Assembly: GCA_049625305.1 (NCBI GenBank) | Contig: JBMZVD010000088.1 | Location: 1 to 8,156, forward strand | Source of the DNA: Flavicella sp049625305 | GTDB taxonomy: Bacteria > Bacteroidota > Bacteroidia > Flavobacteriales > Flavobacteriaceae | Length of the DNA stretch: 8,156 nt | Reading direction: 5' to 3' | In this document: positions 6,567-8,156 of the stretch, piece after piece | Layout: every line of letters starts with the position of its first letter | How positions within the stretch are numbered: the first letter of the stretch is position 1 | Made by a program: the position numbers and the translations under genes | Notes under the pieces: model-generated | Databases searched by the model: none | Seen by the model: only the letters and a program-made list of their open reading frames with translations | Told to the model about the DNA's origin: nothing

Positions 6567-8156
6567 TTATTTTTTTAGAAACTTAAACGTACTTTGTTTT
6601 GTGTCCGATGTAAAAACAACAACATACATACCTTTGCTACAATTTTTAACATCCAAAACAGCATTGTTTTTGTCTATTTCAGAACTCATTACCAATGCTC
6701 CTAGGACATTATATATTGAATAATTACAACGAGTCATTCCAGGTGGAAATGTAACCGTCAATGAATTGTTTATAAAATTAGCCTTCAACTTTATAGCGCC
6801 ACTAGACAGATCTCCTAATAAATCGTAAGCAGTTTCAAAATTTGGAAGTCCATACCCCCTTTGATTTGTTGGATTGTCCTTCAAATCAGAAGAGTTGATA
6901 ATCGCATTTCTAACGTCTTGTACAGTTGCATTTGGAAAGGCTTCCATCAAACAAGCCACCAGTCCTGCCATTATTGGAGATGCGAAAGAAGTTCCGTTTG
7001 AAGTACCTACATACCCATTGTAGCCACTAATCAATACTGTATTTCTCCCTTGTGCCAGAACTTCAGGTTTTACTCGGTTGTCAGCAGAGGGGCCAAAAGA
7101 ACTGAATGAGGCTGTATTTTGATATGCATCAACAGCACCCACAGACAGAACGGATGGAGCATCAGCTGGTGCGCCAATAAATCTCCAAGGATCATTCCCA
7201 GAATTTCCAGCTGCATTGATTAAAAACATTCCAGTAGACGTAGCCAATTCAGCACCACGACTGATAAAAGTAGTGGCACCATCCATATTAAAATAATTGT
7301 AATCATACGCTCTTTTATCGAATGTAGTATATCCTAAAGAAGTATTTATGATATCTACCCCTAAACTATCTGCTCTTTCAGCAGCTTCTACCCATAGACT
7401 TTCTTCCAATGGTGATTCGTTAGGTGCATCTTCCGTAACAAAGAGGTAAAATTTTGCTTTAGGAGCAGTTCCTTTAAAGGTAGTCCCAACAGTGGCAGCG
7501 ATTGTTGATAAAACTTCCAAACCGTGAGTACTTCCAACATTTGCATAAAAATTAGAATTTCTATCGACGAAATTATAACCACCTATTACTTCTCCATTAC
7601 TCCATTCGTTATCGTGTAACAAAGAAAAAGCGGCATACGTTTGTACACCACTAAAACCAGCATCTAAAATGGCCATGTGCATGTTTTCTCCATAGAGTTG
7701 TTTGTCATGTAAAAAATCTCCATGAAGCATTTCAATTTGTGTATCTGTTGTCAAAAGAGAATTGTTTTCACTGGAACTATTGACTATCTCATTTTCAAAC
7801 TTATTGCGTGTTTTTAGGTTTATTTTATTAACCTGGTCCGGATAGTCTTTATTGGCAAATTCGATTCGTTGCACACCATTTTCAGAAAGAAGGCCGAAAA
7901 TTATCGATAACTCTGCTCTGATGTGAATTGCATTCAACCATTTAGATCTTGCCAACACACTAACTCCGTTTATACTTGCCATGTTGGACACGTAGTCTGG
8001 ATGTAAAGGAACATCCTTTTCAGTCAACTGAATCCCTTGTCTATCACGCCTGTCTAAAGACCTTTGGGTTAACATTTCTAGGGGATTGTCTAGATAATAA
8101 GTTGCGTTTGGTTTGTCTTTAAAATAAACCCAAGCGTCTTCAACTTGTGCGATGGT
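6567..8156 (-). CDS. Secreted S8 subtilisin-like serine peptidase with T9SS sorting domain, 5' end beyond the window
   Basis: The frame stays open to the last base, so ATG 8075 is internal: the 27 codons before it (IAQVEDAWVYFKDKPNA at 2-18) match the start of Bacteroidota S8 proteases. TIAQ is probably the tail of a signal peptide, so only a short N-terminus is missing. With residue 1 at 8156, 529 residues are visible. A propeptide-like region (about 6-105) precedes the subtilase domain (about 155-450). The triad is intact: Asp165 in AILDAGF, His211 in STHGLEV, Ser390 in GTSFASP; Asn318 in AAGNSG forms the oxyanion hole. The last ~55 residues (YSIYNVLGALV from 479, KGMYVVVF 508-515, end FKFLKK) have the pattern of a type A T9SS C-terminal sorting domain. 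The enzyme is therefore predicted to cross the outer membrane through T9SS, lose this domain, and cleave proteins at the surface or outside. The substrate is unknown. The oxidoreductase gene follows after 8 bp. Confidence 0.93.
   Translation of the reverse strand, partial: TIAQVEDAWVYFKDKPNATYYLDNPLEMLTQRSLDRRDRQGIQLTEKDVPLHPDYVSNMASINGVSVLARSKWLNAIHIRAELSIIFGLLSENGVQRIEFANKDYPDQVNKINLKTRNKFENEIVNSSSENNSLLTTDTQIEMLHGDFLHDKQLYGENMHMAILDAGFSGVQTYAAFSLLHDNEWSNGEVIGGYNFVDRNSNFYANVGSTHGLEVLSTIAATVGTTFKGTAPKAKFYLFVTEDAPNESPLEESLWVEAAERADSLGVDIINTSLGYTTFDKRAYDYNYFNMDGATTFISRGAELATSTGMFLINAAGNSGNDPWRFIGAPADAPSVLSVGAVDAYQNTASFSSFGPSADNRVKPEVLAQGRNTVLISGYNGYVGTSNGTSFASPIMAGLVACLMEAFPNATVQDVRNAIINSSDLKDNPTNQRGYGLPNFETAYDLLGDLSSGAIKLKANFINNSLTVTFPPGMTRCNYSIYNVLGALVMSSEIDKNNAVLDVKNCSKGMYVVVFTSDTKQSTFKFLKK

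Noticed and set aside
7388..7582. Minus-strand 64-codon frame inside the S8 peptidase gene
   Set aside because: It is a frame-shifted shadow of the subtilase catalytic domain, which is continuous and intact in its own frame.
8073..8075. ATG at 8075 as the start of the S8 peptidase
   Set aside because: The same frame continues upstream to the window edge with conserved propeptide sequence (DAWVYF) and what seems the end of a signal peptide. Starting here would leave an exported T9SS protein without an export signal.
1..8156. Mobile element, CRISPR, tRNA/rRNA, defence system or biosynthetic cluster
   Set aside because: I see no transposase, integrase, regularly spaced repeats, RNA-gene sequence or defence domain. 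All five genes are chromosomal housekeeping or envelope genes on one strand.

Overview
The window reads as an ordinary chromosomal segment of a marine- or soil-type Flavobacteriia (phylum Bacteroidota). The evidence is AT-rich DNA, weak or absent Shine-Dalgarno sequences, topoisomerase IV subunits with the Bacteroidota flavour of their motifs, a secreted subtilase ending in a type IX secretion (T9SS) sorting domain, and a DUF4421-like barrel protein. All five genes lie on the minus strand, so transcription runs from the right end of the window to the left. I see no RNA gene, CRISPR array, insertion sequence or prophage.

From right to left there are two gene blocks. The first (8156 to 5617) holds an S8 subtilisin-like peptidase, cut by the right edge and missing only its extreme N-terminus, followed 8 bp later by an FMN-dependent nitronate monooxygenase / FabK-like oxidoreductase. 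A 190-bp non-coding gap follows. It contains two short inverted repeats and a plausible Bacteroidota-type promoter. The second block (5426 to 1) is parE, then parC, then a DUF4421-like outer-membrane protein cut by the left edge. ParE (ATPase, TOPRIM) and ParC (breakage-reunion, beta-pinwheel) together form the decatenase topoisomerase IV.

Two start sites need care. The peptidase reading frame continues to the last base of the window, so the ATG at 8075 is internal. The DUF4421-like gene has no in-frame ATG near its N-terminus, and its signal peptide implies a TTG start at 871. For parC the ATG at 3486 is preferred to the TTG at 3507.

No new multi-gene system is visible. The points most worth a second look are a clamp-binding-like pentapeptide at the extreme C-terminus of ParC, the alanine at the quinolone-serine position of ParC, the FabK-versus-nitronate-monooxygenase ambiguity, and the envelope-protein gene sitting directly behind parE-parC.
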